64,000 nucleotides of DNA from Bacteroidales bacterium (GCA_015061165.1 SUXC01000001.1:1-64000); one strand, 5' to 3'. Counted from the stretch's first letter, positions 1 through 6,755 are shown. The notes: generated by a model not told the origin, from the letters alone. Program-made: numbers and translations.

Positions 1-420
1 GTTTTTTGACCACCACAAATAGGGCATTTTTTTATCATAAAGCAGCTAAAAATTTATTTTTTGCCGCTAAGATAATCATTTATAATCACTTAAGCCACTT
101 TTAGGTACCCAAAATGTTACATAAGCCAATAAACAGCACTTTTGGATGATTCGGAGTTCTTTGGTCGTTCCTTGGTTCATCCTTGGTTCGTCCTAGGTAA
201 TTCATAGAATTAACACACGAAACATCGCAGAGATTATATGATATTACGCTGAATATCAGCGAAATAAGAATCTTACACATATTTACCTATACATATTTTA
301 GTCATCTTTGAAGTTGTAATGTGATAGTTTTGTGTCACATTAAATATGCTTTGTTACACGATGGTTTTACTAAATGTAGTAACATGCATAAGTATTAACA
401 ACCAAAAATTCTAATCAACG
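1..420. other. Left-edge intergenic region, no gene seen
   Basis: No convincing open reading frame is present on either strand. The stretch is AT-rich. Positions 315-327 carry the candidate att core, which overlaps an imperfect inverted repeat (AATGTGA around 319-325, TCACATT around 336-342). If the att proposal is right, bases 1-314 are host DNA and 328-420 are the phage int leader. I see no clear TAnnTTTG promoter for the integrase here. Confidence 0.5.
315..327. repeat. Candidate attL core (13-base direct repeat)
   Basis: TGTAATGTGATAG occurs here and again at 62201-62213, and these two copies bracket every phage-type gene in the window. The left copy lies about 95 bases upstream of the integrase start, the usual position for an att site. 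Short cores are normal for Bacteroidetes tyrosine recombinases. Thirteen matching bases between two short AT-rich regions is unlikely but not impossible by chance, so this is a candidate only. Confidence 0.4.
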
Positions 421-1659
421 ATGGCTACTTTCAAAGCTGTGGTGCAGGCGCACCAAAAACGCAGGGATGAAAAGTTCCCTGTGACTCTTCGTATCACACA
501 CAACCGCAAATCGTGCTATGTTTCAACGGGATTATATTGCACGATGTCTCAAATTAATCGCAAAACATTTGAGATTAAAGACCAATTTATCATAGCTCGC
601 ACAACGCAGACAATGCGTGAGTGGGAGCGCAAGTTGCTAACCCTTGATGTTGCGACATTATCGGCTATGTCAACTGAAGAATTGAAAAAATTTCTTCTAT
701 TCTCTGCATCCAGCATAGATTATCTTGGATATTGCTACCAGTTAATTCATTCTAATCCTCTGAAATATAAGGATTTGAAGTGTGCTGTAAACCTTATAGA
801 AGAGATGGGGATAAAAAAGATGACTGTAATGGATTTTACATCCAGTTTCCTTCGGAAATACAAAGATATACTGGATAATAGAACAATGAAAATCGTAAAA
901 AATGGAGTAATAGTAGGGCATAAACACTATTCCCAAGAAACAAAAAGGCATTATTTCTATGCATTAGGGTCTGTATTCAGAATGTTACAACGCGAATACA
1001 ATACAGAGTTTAATAATGTCATATATCATAATCCTTTTTGTGGGGTAGAAGTATACCGACATGCGCAAACTGCAAAACGCTGCATGTCAGCAGAGCGCAT
1101 TAAAGCATTTTTTGATATAAATGTAAGAACAGAAAAGCAACAGATGGCCGTTGACTTGATGAAGTTATCATTCTGCTTGTGTGGAATGAATTTGATGGAC
1201 CTCTTGGCTATGGAAAAAGCGAACTTTGACAGGCACACAATGCGTCTCACATACAATCGGCATAAGACTGGCGTACTAACATCAGTGCACATAGAGCCAG
1301 AGATTGTTCCGCTTGTTGAGAAATACATGGATAGAACCGATAGTAAATACTTATTCCGTTTTGCTCGGTTAACACCCACTTATAATTCAACACAGAACAT
1401 AGGAGCGCATGTAGTTTATATTTGCCACAATTACAATTTTGAGCATATTACACCATATTGGTTTAGGCACTCATTTGCAACAATAGCAAGAAACGATTGT
1501 GATATATCGAAAGATGATATAGATTTATGTCTGGCCCATGTAGGCAATAATCCTATGGCAGATGTTTATATAAAGCCAGACTGGTCACGAATAGATAGGG
1601 CAAACAGAAAAGTGCTTGATTTTGTATTCGGGAATAGGAAAAAAATGCAGCAAATGTAA
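421..1659 (+). CDS. int: Tyrosine recombinase / phage integrase
   Basis: The 412-residue protein has the Bacteroidetes integrase layout: an arm-binding N-terminus (about 1-90), a SAM-like core-binding domain (about 95-205) and a C-terminal catalytic domain. Visible catalytic residues are Lys282 (RHKTG), Arg349 (WFRHSFAT), His373 (LAHVG) and the nucleophile candidate Tyr383 (DVYIK). The position of the usual first Arg reads CGMNLMDL, so that Arg is absent, as in IntDOT-like enzymes. The box II His position is Tyr346. It probably inserts and excises this phage using a core near 315-327. It is the leftmost phage gene and is transcribed in the same direction as the early block. Confidence 0.9.
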   Translation: MATFKAVVQAHQKRRDEKFPVTLRITHNRKSCYVSTGLYCTMSQINRKTFEIKDQFIIARTTQTMREWERKLLTLDVATLSAMSTEELKKFLLFSASSIDYLGYCYQLIHSNPLKYKDLKCAVNLIEEMGIKKMTVMDFTSSFLRKYKDILDNRTMKIVKNGVIVGHKHYSQETKRHYFYALGSVFRMLQREYNTEFNNVIYHNPFCGVEVYRHAQTAKRCMSAERIKAFFDINVRTEKQQMAVDLMKLSFCLCGMNLMDLLAMEKANFDRHTMRLTYNRHKTGVLTSVHIEPEIVPLVEKYMDRTDSKYLFRFARLTPTYNSTQNIGAHVVYICHNYNFEHITPYWFRHSFATIARNDCDISKDDIDLCLAHVGNNPMADVYIKPDWSRIDRANRKVLDFVFGNRKKMQQM

Positions 1660-1674
1660 TTATCTTTCAGGTAA

Positions 1675-1706
1675 TTTGTATATATGAAACTGATGTAGTA
1701 ATTTTG
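1675..1706 (+). promoter_or_regulatory. Bacteroidetes-type promoter for the RepL-like gene
   Basis: TTTG at 1675-1678, a 20-base spacer, and TAATTTTG at 1699-1706 match the TTTG / TAnnTTTG pattern. The ATG at 1714 follows only 7 bases after the -7 box, so the message would be nearly leaderless. The promoter probably also drives the tRNA cluster. Confidence 0.65.
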
Positions 1707-1713
1707 CAGCACA

Positions 1714-2160
1714 ATGGTTGAGGGTAATCCCTACATAGTCGTAGCGAAAAAGTATCGTAAACGCTTCAAGGCGGATGCCGTAGGAGTTGAGCCAGTCGAA
1801 ACGATTAACCTACGAACAGGGGAAATCCGGGCAGCAACACAATTAGTCGGAACGCAGAAGATTTACGACACTACTGACTTCGTGAAGTTCTATGAGCCAG
1901 GCATCTTAGTCAGAATGAGTAGCGGTGCAGTAGCGGTATTTAGTTACATCGTGAGTCACTTACAGTTTGGAGGCTATGTGATATTCGACTACAAGGAATG
2001 CCTTGGGTACACAGGCTACAAATCTCGTCAAGCAGTCTATAGAGGACTTATGGAACTTGCGAAATTAGATGTTGTGAGACTGAAAAGCAAAGGCGAATGG
2101 TGGGTAAACCCAAACATTGTTTATCGAGGACAAAGAGATGAGTTCGAGATTGTCAAGTAA
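1714..2160 (+). CDS. RepL-like winged-helix replication protein
   Basis: The 148-residue protein has a C-terminal part (about 65-140) resembling the RepL family of plasmid replication initiators. It contains a predicted winged helix (GYTGYKSRQAVYRGLMELAK) followed by the family-like ending WWVNPNIVYRG. RepL proteins bind DNA at plasmid origins; here it may start replication or act as a DNA-binding regulator. It lies directly behind the integrase under its own near-leaderless promoter and ahead of the tRNA cluster. The larger replication module at 14-19 kb suggests it is not the only initiator. Assignment is by eye. Confidence 0.5.
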   Translation: MVEGNPYIVVAKKYRKRFKADAVGVEPVETINLRTGEIRAATQLVGTQKIYDTTDFVKFYEPGILVRMSSGAVAVFSYIVSHLQFGGYVIFDYKECLGYTGYKSRQAVYRGLMELAKLDVVRLKSKGEWWVNPNIVYRGQRDEFEIVK

Positions 2161-2174
2161 TACATCAGTTCTAC

Positions 2175-2246
2175 CGCGGGTTAGAGCAGTGGTAGCTTGA
2201 CAGGGTTACGGCCTGGAGGTCGGAGGTTCGAATCCTCCACCCGCAA
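2175..2246 (+). tRNA. Initiator-like tRNA carrying anticodon UAC
   Basis: The sequence folds as a complete cloverleaf. The acceptor stem is 2175-2181 with 2239-2245, the D arm 2184-2198, the anticodon arm 2200-2216 and the T arm 2222-2238 with a TTCGAAT loop. The first acceptor pair is C1 with A72, a mismatch that is the hallmark of bacterial initiator tRNA, and A73 is followed by CA. The anticodon loop GTTACGG gives UAC (Val) rather than CAU, with G37 instead of A37 and an A27-G43 mismatch. It reads as an initiator-type body with a rewritten anticodon loop. Charging identity cannot be stated. Confidence 0.7.
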
Positions 2247-2251
2247 CAAAT

Positions 2252-2321
2252 TCGATAGTAGTTCGGCGGTTATTAGAACGCCCGATTCGGGAGGTCGCTG
2301 GTTCGAATCCAGTCTATCGAA
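2252..2321 (+). tRNA. tRNA-like gene lacking an anticodon loop
   Basis: Acceptor (2252-2258 with 2314-2320, 7 perfect pairs), D stem (GTTC with GAAC) and T arm with a TTCGAAT loop are intact. Where the anticodon arm should be, CCCGA at 2281-2285 is followed after one base by its complement TCGGG at 2287-2291, so there is no 7-base loop and no anticodon. The D loop is enlarged. It looks as though about six bases were removed precisely at the anticodon. It is either a decayed tRNA or an RNA with a non-decoding role. The intact outer arms argue against old decay. Confidence 0.55.
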
Positions 2322-2330
2322 CAAGAACAA

Positions 2331-2415
2331 GGAAGATTGGCTGAGTGGTCTAAGGCACCTCATTGCTAACGAGGCATACAGCAATGTATCGGAGGTTCGA
2401 ATCCTTCATCTTCCG
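2331..2415 (+). tRNA. tRNA-Ser (anticodon GCU)
   Basis: A class II tRNA: acceptor GGAAGAT (2331-2337) with ATCTTCC (2408-2414), discriminator G, a long variable arm with a 5-pair stem (ATACA / TGTAT) and a TTCGAAT T-loop. The anticodon loop TTGCTAA gives GCU, reading AGC and AGU serine codons. A31-C39 is a mismatch at the base of the loop. It is the only fully conventional tRNA of the cluster and would supplement decoding during phage growth. Confidence 0.85.
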
Positions 2416-2421
2416 CTTAGG

Positions 2422-2499
2422 GGTTGTATAGTTCAAAAGTCGCGAAAGAACAGTGGTCAGGTAAACCAAAGAAAGTAGGTGAGATTCCTGCAACGACCC
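2422..2499 (+). tRNA. Degenerate tRNA-like element (anticodon position GGU)
   Basis: A cloverleaf can be drawn. Acceptor GGTTGTA pairs with AACGACC, with one wobble and one mismatch. The D stem is GTTC/GAAC, the anticodon stem has four pairs around the loop CAGGTAA, and the T stem is GTAGG/CCTGC. The T loop TGAGATT is not the usual TTCRANY, position 33 is A instead of T, and there is no CCA-like end. It starts 6 bases after tRNA-Ser and fits the tandem spacing of the cluster. It may be a decayed threonine-type tRNA or a tRNA mimic. Confidence 0.35.
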
Positions 2500-2552
2500 C
2501 GCCTTATAACACTCGGTTGTGTTTTTCATGGTATTAGATTTAAGGTTAATGA

Positions 2553-2586
2553 AACAAAGGGTTGCTCGTGAGAGCCGCCCTTTGTT
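2553..2586. terminator. Bidirectional terminator
   Basis: AACAAAGGG (2553-2561) pairs with CCCTTTGTT (2578-2586), with an inner GCTC/GAGC stem. It separates the plus-strand tRNA cluster from the minus-strand gene ending at 2588 and probably serves both. Confidence 0.7.
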
Positions 2587-2587
2587 G

Positions 2588-3364
2588 TTATTTACGCCAT
2601 TTGTTTTGCCCTCCCATAGGTGTTAAGATAGCCCTGATTGACTTACTTGGAGGTTCTTTATATTGTTCAGGCTTTGGCTCTGCTTCTGAACTATAAGTCG
2701 GCACACGCCCTTGACCAGTTATATCATTGTATGCTTCATCTAATTTCCTTAGTAATGCTTTAATATACCTTGCTGGGAGAAATAACTCTTGGTACTTATG
2801 TGCGTACCTATCCAATACTTCCACACTTACATTCTTCCTCTCTAATAATCCATCTATCTCTCTACTATATTGCTCAATGGCATATTCATTACTACTTGCT
2901 GTCCTCATCCAATCCACAAATGACTTCTGGTATCTTGCATTATGAAGTCTCGTCATGTGTCGAATACGCTTTTCCTTCCCGCTATTTTGGCTTGAAATTA
3001 AATTGACAATACTATCCTCTATTCTCCATTGAGAATAAAATAGGCTTTTTATATAAATGTCAGAACTTAAATGACAGTTCTTTGGACCAAAATTAAAATA
3101 GTCCAGCGAAAGAATATTGCTCCACGAATATTCAGATATACCGTATTGAGCATTTGACATACACACTCCTAAAGCTGCATAAGAAAGTATTTTGTTGTAT
3201 ATCTTTTTGTAATCAGGCAATTCTAACTCGTGCCATAATTCCATATCATTCTCTCCCAGTTCTTGATATAGTTCGTGTACTATGTTATATTCCACATTCG
3301 AGAGATAAGCAATACAGTCAATATACTCATCTGCAAAATCTATTGAAAACCCAATCGCTTTCAT
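2588..3364 (-). CDS. Unknown protein, 258 residues
   Basis: I do not recognise this protein. It is soluble by appearance, largely helical, with a Tyr- and Asn-rich middle and a charged, Pro-rich C-terminal tail (about 225-258). It sits 6 bases behind the membrane gene 3371-3922 and ends at a terminator. The pair therefore looks like a small independent operon on the opposite strand from its neighbours. That arrangement is typical of lysogeny-expressed accessory genes (conversion, exclusion or defence), but nothing in the sequence shows which. Confidence 0.6.
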   Translation of the reverse strand: MKAIGFSIDFADEYIDCIAYLSNVEYNIVHELYQELGENDMELWHELELPDYKKIYNKILSYAALGVCMSNAQYGISEYSWSNILSLDYFNFGPKNCHLSSDIYIKSLFYSQWRIEDSIVNLISSQNSGKEKRIRHMTRLHNARYQKSFVDWMRTASSNEYAIEQYSREIDGLLERKNVSVEVLDRYAHKYQELFLPARYIKALLRKLDEAYNDITGQGRVPTYSSEAEPKPEQYKEPPSKSIRAILTPMGGQNKWRK

Positions 3365-3370
3365 GTGTTG

Positions 3371-3922
3371 TCATTTTGGTTGATTATTAATCACATTGGC
3401 GATATATAGTATTGCATTGTTGATATATGCAGTCTCATCAATAGGAACAACATCATCTTTCGATAAGATTTTTCCCGAAAGACCCTCGCTGTCATTATTT
3501 ATTAGCCACAACACATCTATTTCTGAATCTTCAGTAATCTTCTCTCCTTCAAGTGTAAGAACTGCATATTTTAATGCATGCACAACCTCATTGATTTTGC
3601 GAATATTGGCCGAATCGCGCTCGTATTCGCATGCCCAATATAGATTACTTATCGCGTTTCTGTATTTAGCAGCGCGATAACAAGCCACATTATCCCGATT
3701 CGCACTATTGATATTAATGATAGCACTTTCACAATACCTCACAATCTGCTTGTGCGCATCCTTATTACTCGTATATGTAACAACACTCTGCACATCGTCC
3801 TGATGTGTATCTGGGGCGGGAGATGCAATTGCATAGATTAGCGATGCAATAGCGGCTATAACGACAACAGCGAGAAAAATCATTCCAAGGACACGGCCTA
3901 CTTCTGTAATATCCGACTTCAT
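3371..3922 (-). CDS. Unknown N-terminally membrane-anchored protein
   Basis: 183 residues. One strong hydrophobic segment at about 11-33 (GMIFLAVVVIAAIASLIYAI) is followed by a hydrophilic, acidic remainder, suggesting an inner-membrane anchor with a globular domain. The family is not recognised. It is cotranscribed with 2588-3364. The transcript would have to pass a terminator-like hairpin at 3953-4023 in its leader, so expression may be set by read-through, unless a second promoter lies closer. Confidence 0.6.
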   Translation of the reverse strand: MKSDITEVGRVLGMIFLAVVVIAAIASLIYAIASPAPDTHQDDVQSVVTYTSNKDAHKQIVRYCESAIININSANRDNVACYRAAKYRNAISNLYWACEYERDSANIRKINEVVHALKYAVLTLEGEKITEDSEIDVLWLINNDSEGLSGKILSKDDVVPIDETAYINNAILYIANVINNQPK

Positions 3923-3945
3923 AGTATAATAAATTATTGGTTAAA

Positions 3946-4132
3946 CAAAAAATGTGGATTGTGGTCGCTATATTTCCGAGGTTCTACCAAAACCTTACCT
4001 CTATAACGATACCACAATCCACACCAAGTCGGCGTGAACCGCATGACCGTCCTTCGAGGTATTGAAATTTGGTAGATTTCGGAAAGAAGGGCGAGAGCAA
4101 TACTCACTAACGGAATGGATTTCTCCCCATTC
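3946..4132 (-). ncRNA. Structured small RNA or attenuating leader
   Basis: A minus-strand promoter (4139-4170) predicts a start near 4132. The RNA begins with a 7-pair hairpin (GGAATGG / CCATTCC). It ends with a 13-pair perfect stem (minus-strand TGTGGATTGTGGT, plus positions 4011-4023, with its complement at 3953-3965). That stem encloses a second hairpin and is followed by a run of six T (plus A-run 3947-3952), a classic intrinsic terminator. The product would be about 187 nt with no convincing reading frame. It could be a free sRNA or an attenuator for the gene starting at 3922. It does not fold as the single long rod expected of 6S RNA. Confidence 0.55.
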
Positions 4133-4138
4133 CCGCTG

Positions 4139-4170
4139 CAAAGATACTACATTTTCCTCACATACGCAAA
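4139..4170 (-). promoter_or_regulatory. Promoter of the small RNA / accessory operon
   Basis: On the minus strand: TTTG (plus 4167-4170), exactly 20 bases, then TATCTTTG (plus 4139-4146). This is a very good match to the TTTG / TAnnTTTG promoter with the expected spacing. Confidence 0.7.
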
Positions 4171-4185
4171 TAAAAATAACCAAAA

Positions 4186-4226
4186 TGTTGTCATTTCGTA
4201 CACATAGTGTTGTCATTTTGACAACA
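4186..4226. promoter_or_regulatory. Operator-like palindrome with an extra half-site
   Basis: TGTTGTCA (4208-4215), TTT, TGACAACA (4219-4226) is a perfect 8-base inverted repeat. A further half-site TGTTGTCA lies at 4186-4193. The element sits just upstream of the minus-strand promoter at 4139-4170. The same TGTTGTCATTT string recurs at the junction of the two accessory genes (3366-3376). It is a plausible binding site for a dimeric regulator. Confidence 0.45.
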
Positions 4227-4829
4227 TTTCTAAAATTTAACTCTCTTATATAGAGGTATTTACATAAAATCCCTATATATCTTATCTATGTACTATACTG
4301 AATAGTATATTTCGATAGCATACCCCCTCCAAATTTTTGAGAGGTCGTTTTCTACAGCATGACCTCACAAATCCTTGTGTACCCCCTGCCTCTCGATTGT
4401 ACCCTATTTTATCGTATGCCTCGCGCGTGCGTGATGATGAGTTCAGATTTTCGATGTAACTGCCTGAGTTAAACATGAGTATCTACCCCATAGGTGTGGG
4501 TGTCGTCTTCGTTGGTACTCCCCCGCCTTTTCCGCCTTGCTCGTTCGTTTCGCTTCGTGGAAATGCCCTCTTCATTTTCTCTGCAATCCTCTCATTTTCA
4601 GCGTGTTGCAATTCGCTCTGCATGTGCGTGTGCTCGTTCCTTATATCGTGTCATGTGCTTGGGTGGTGCGCTTTTGGAAAAAGGGAAAACCGCCTTATAA
4701 TTGCACCGTCTTCAAGCGAGGAGACAGTGAACATTGACAGACTGAACAAACACACACGGCAGGGACAAGAGCCCAATTGCACACTATCACTGCGCGTGGT
4801 TCAGTTTGGTGGTCTTTGACAGATTGGAA
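4227..4829. other. Long stretch without a convincing gene
   Basis: Reading frames here have improbable compositions. One exception is a short GTG-initiated frame of 30 residues at 4727-4819, preceded by GAGGAG, for which I can say nothing more. A small inverted repeat TACTAT/ATAGTA lies at 4291-4307. The region separates the minus-strand accessory operon from the plus-strand early block and may hold its control sites. Confidence 0.4.
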
Positions 4830-4985
4830 ATGAACAGGTACAAGCAGCAAAAGACGGCAGCCCTTATAAGGCAGTACTATATCCCTATGGGATTGGAATG
4901 TTCGCTGTATAAATCAGCAGGTAAACTGTATGCTATAACTTACAGGAAAAGTACGCACGAAAGTGTAGGCTATGCGCGACCCTGA
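4830..4985 (+). CDS. Small unknown protein, 51 residues
   Basis: ATG at 4830. The translation (MNRYKQQKTAALIRQYY...) has a plausible amino-acid composition for a small basic protein, and the frame is clean to TGA. It is too short for confident family assignment. It stands alone ahead of the regulatory region at 5046-5147 and may be the first gene of the early block. Confidence 0.4.
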   Translation: MNRYKQQKTAALIRQYYIPMGLECSLYKSAGKLYAITYRKSTHESVGYARP

Positions 4986-5045
4986 AATGGGAGAGTATAG
5001 GAGAAACACAACTCAACACGCAGAGACGGAATAGTGGATGAATAT

Positions 5046-5147
5046 CCCACATAGTGGGTATTCGAGTGATTAACAATAAAATTTTCAACTTATGTACTGG
5101 GTGGTAGTCGTTGGTTCGGCTGCCACTTTCTATGCCCAATAGTGGGC
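5046..5147. promoter_or_regulatory. Two near-identical palindromes flanking a hairpin
   Basis: CCCAC-ATA-GTGGG (5046-5058) and GCCCA-ATAG-TGGGC (5134-5147) share CCCA(C)ATAGTGGG and look like twin operators. Between them GTGGTAGTCG (5101-5110) pairs with CGGCTGCCAC (5117-5126) in a 10-pair stem with two wobbles, followed by TTTCT. The set lies directly ahead of the gene at 5200. It could combine repressor sites with an attenuator for the early block. Confidence 0.45.
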
Positions 5148-5199
5148 GAATTATATTAACCTTTATCCCCTCGCACGGCACGAGCCAAAATAACGCCGA

Positions 5200-5772
5200 G
5201 TGAATATGACAAACGAGACCAAGCAAGCATTGCAAAAGGTATTTCGTGCAAACGCAGACAAGCAGCTCTCATTGAGCAAAGTATTGGAGACCAGTGTTGC
5301 AGCATTCCGCAGCGACAAGTACGGAGTAGACCGCGTTTATGCAGAGGCATTAGGCGAGAGCCGCAGCGAGCAACGCAAGTTGTTTATGGAGACCTTTGCA
5401 ACCTGTATGCCACATGTTATCTACAATGGCACTGGCAAAGACAAAGTGGTTATTGTGGACTTCGTAGAAGCAAAAGAGAACAGCAACTGCAAACCTATCC
5501 GTCAATATCGTTTGGCAGGTGGTGAGATATGCAGACCAAAGGAGTGTGTACTCGTTATTGAGACCGAGCAAGTGGTCAAGAAAATGGAGACCGTAACTCT
5601 CGCAAGTGGCTTTGAGATGGATGTTGTGTCTCGCGATGCAGAGGGTAATGTATTAACCGAGACCAAGAAGACCCGCCTTGTTCCTCGTGAGAAGAGCGTT
5701 TGGGGCTACACCGAGACCGTGATGAATGCACTCATCGACGCGTTGGAAATCCTCGTGGACGGCACGAAATAA
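5200..5772 (+). CDS. Unknown early protein, 190 residues
   Basis: The start is either GTG at 5200 or ATG at 5206 (MTNETKQALQ...), the latter probably being real. Helical N-terminal half (about 1-70), mixed alpha/beta C-terminal half with a conserved-looking WGYTETVMNALIDALEIL end. I do not recognise the family. It is the first sizeable gene after the regulatory palindromes and so probably among the earliest expressed. Confidence 0.65.
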   Translation: MNMTNETKQALQKVFRANADKQLSLSKVLETSVAAFRSDKYGVDRVYAEALGESRSEQRKLFMETFATCMPHVIYNGTGKDKVVIVDFVEAKENSNCKPIRQYRLAGGEICRPKECVLVIETEQVVKKMETVTLASGFEMDVVSRDAEGNVLTETKKTRLVPREKSVWGYTETVMNALIDALEILVDGTK

Positions 5773-5901
5773 TGTACCACTCGACTATGCGAGTATAAAC
5801 AGGCATTAGGCATAGTGCGGGGAGTCGTGGCAGATGTCGCGACTCTCGTTGTGTTTAACTTTAAGACCCAGCGGAGTATAGGCAGACGCAACCGAAACAA
5901 C

Positions 5902-6273
5902 ATGAAGAAAATCATTTATGTTTGTGCCATCGTGGCAATCATCCTCTTTGGAGCAGTAGAGACTGCAAGTGCAAAAACCATCGCAAAGGACACTGTGGAG
6001 TACAACGGAGCGTGGAAAATGGAGCGCGTGGAGAAGGTAAACGACTACGGAGAGATTTCCGTGCGCTATGTATGCTACCTCCTTGACATCGTGAACTCCA
6101 AAGGCGAGCCACGCAAAGTGACTACCGACAAAGTAACCTACGAGTCGGACGATGTAACGCATATCATCTACAACATCCAGGACACTGGCGCAAAACGCAT
6201 AAGTAAAGCGGTCAATGTGGAGGCTGTCCATAGGGCAAAGGCGGCAAAGTATCTGGCTACTGCGAGTGAGTAA
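5902..6273 (+). CDS. Exported protein with Sec signal peptide
   Basis: I place the start at ATG 5902 (MKKIIYVCAIVAI...) rather than the longer upstream frame. From there residues 1-24 form a textbook signal peptide with cleavage after TASA. The mature part (about 100 residues) is basic with beta-strand character and no recognised motif. A 6-pair hairpin (GAGTCG / CGACTC) lies in the 130-base gap before it. Being secreted and early, it may act on the host envelope. Confidence 0.6.
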   Translation: MKKIIYVCAIVAIILFGAVETASAKTIAKDTVEYNGAWKMERVEKVNDYGEISVRYVCYLLDIVNSKGEPRKVTTDKVTYESDDVTHIIYNIQDTGAKRISKAVNVEAVHRAKAAKYLATASE

Positions 6274-6343
6274 CACTCTTTTGGGCGGGTTGGCATTGGG
6301 TTGCTGCCCGCTCTCTATTTTCAACCATTTAGTTCATGTAAAT

Positions 6344-6595
6344 ATGTATAACGAAATCTACAAATCTACCGAGTTCTACCAAGTTAGACAAGGTAATGAC
6401 TTGAAGCCACGAGTAAATGTGGTCATCGTAAACCTCACACCATCATGCAAGTTCTTGTGCATCCAACAGACCGTGGATAAGAAGGACAATTCTGTTATCA
6501 GTGAGTTCACAGAATTGTATGATAACTATAAGCAGGTGCAGTGTTTTATTGAGCAATCATTGTGGTACACAAACGGAAACGAACACATACAATAA
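6344..6595 (+). CDS. Small unknown protein, 83 residues
   Basis: ATG at 6344 (MYNEIYKSTEFYQVRQGND...). The upstream in-frame extension overlaps the previous gene and has non-protein-like composition. No motif recognised. It is part of the early run of small genes. Confidence 0.5.
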   Translation: MYNEIYKSTEFYQVRQGNDLKPRVNVVIVNLTPSCKFLCIQQTVDKKDNSVISEFTELYDNYKQVQCFIEQSLWYTNGNEHIQ

Positions 6596-6608
6596 ACATC
6601 ATATAGTT

Positions 6609-6746
6609 ATGGACAAATTTACAGACAAGTTGTGCATCTTGATAGTCAAGTGTGCGCGTTTTATCAATGCAATCATGCCAGCGATGCTTGGGTTGATTGC
6701 AGCGTATTTCATCGTGATATTCATCGTAGCCATGTGCATAAAATAG
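6609..6746 (+). CDS. Small membrane protein, 45 residues
   Basis: ATG at 6609 (MDKFTDKLCILIVKC...). A single hydrophobic helix of about 24 residues occupies the C-terminal half (MPAMLGLIAAYFIVIFIVAM), leaving a short basic end. It starts 13 bases after the previous gene. Function unknown. Confidence 0.5.
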   Translation: MDKFTDKLCILIVKCARFINAIMPAMLGLIAAYFIVIFIVAMCIK

Positions 6747-6755
6747 GAGGTGACT

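Noticed and set aside
2206-2209. Possible stop-codon suppressor tRNA (TTA in the anticodon loop)
   Set aside because: The stem pairing places UAC, not UUA, at positions 34-36. The genes in the window use normal stop codons, so no recoding is indicated.
2331-2415. tRNA-Ser as the integration site
   Set aside because: No second copy of the tRNA 3' end is found at the other phage boundary, and the cluster lies inside the phage, beyond int.
2181-2478. Reading frames across the tRNA cluster on both strands
   Set aside because: They coincide with folded tRNA genes and are not coding.
3953-4023. Inverted repeat as ends of a small mobile element
   Set aside because: Only 45 bases lie between the arms and a T-run follows on the minus strand, so a terminator hairpin explains it better.
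4475-4819. 114-residue plus-strand frame
   Set aside because: Pro/Cys/Phe-rich composition with no domain; overlapping frames of equal quality exist. Only its short 3' part has a ribosome site.
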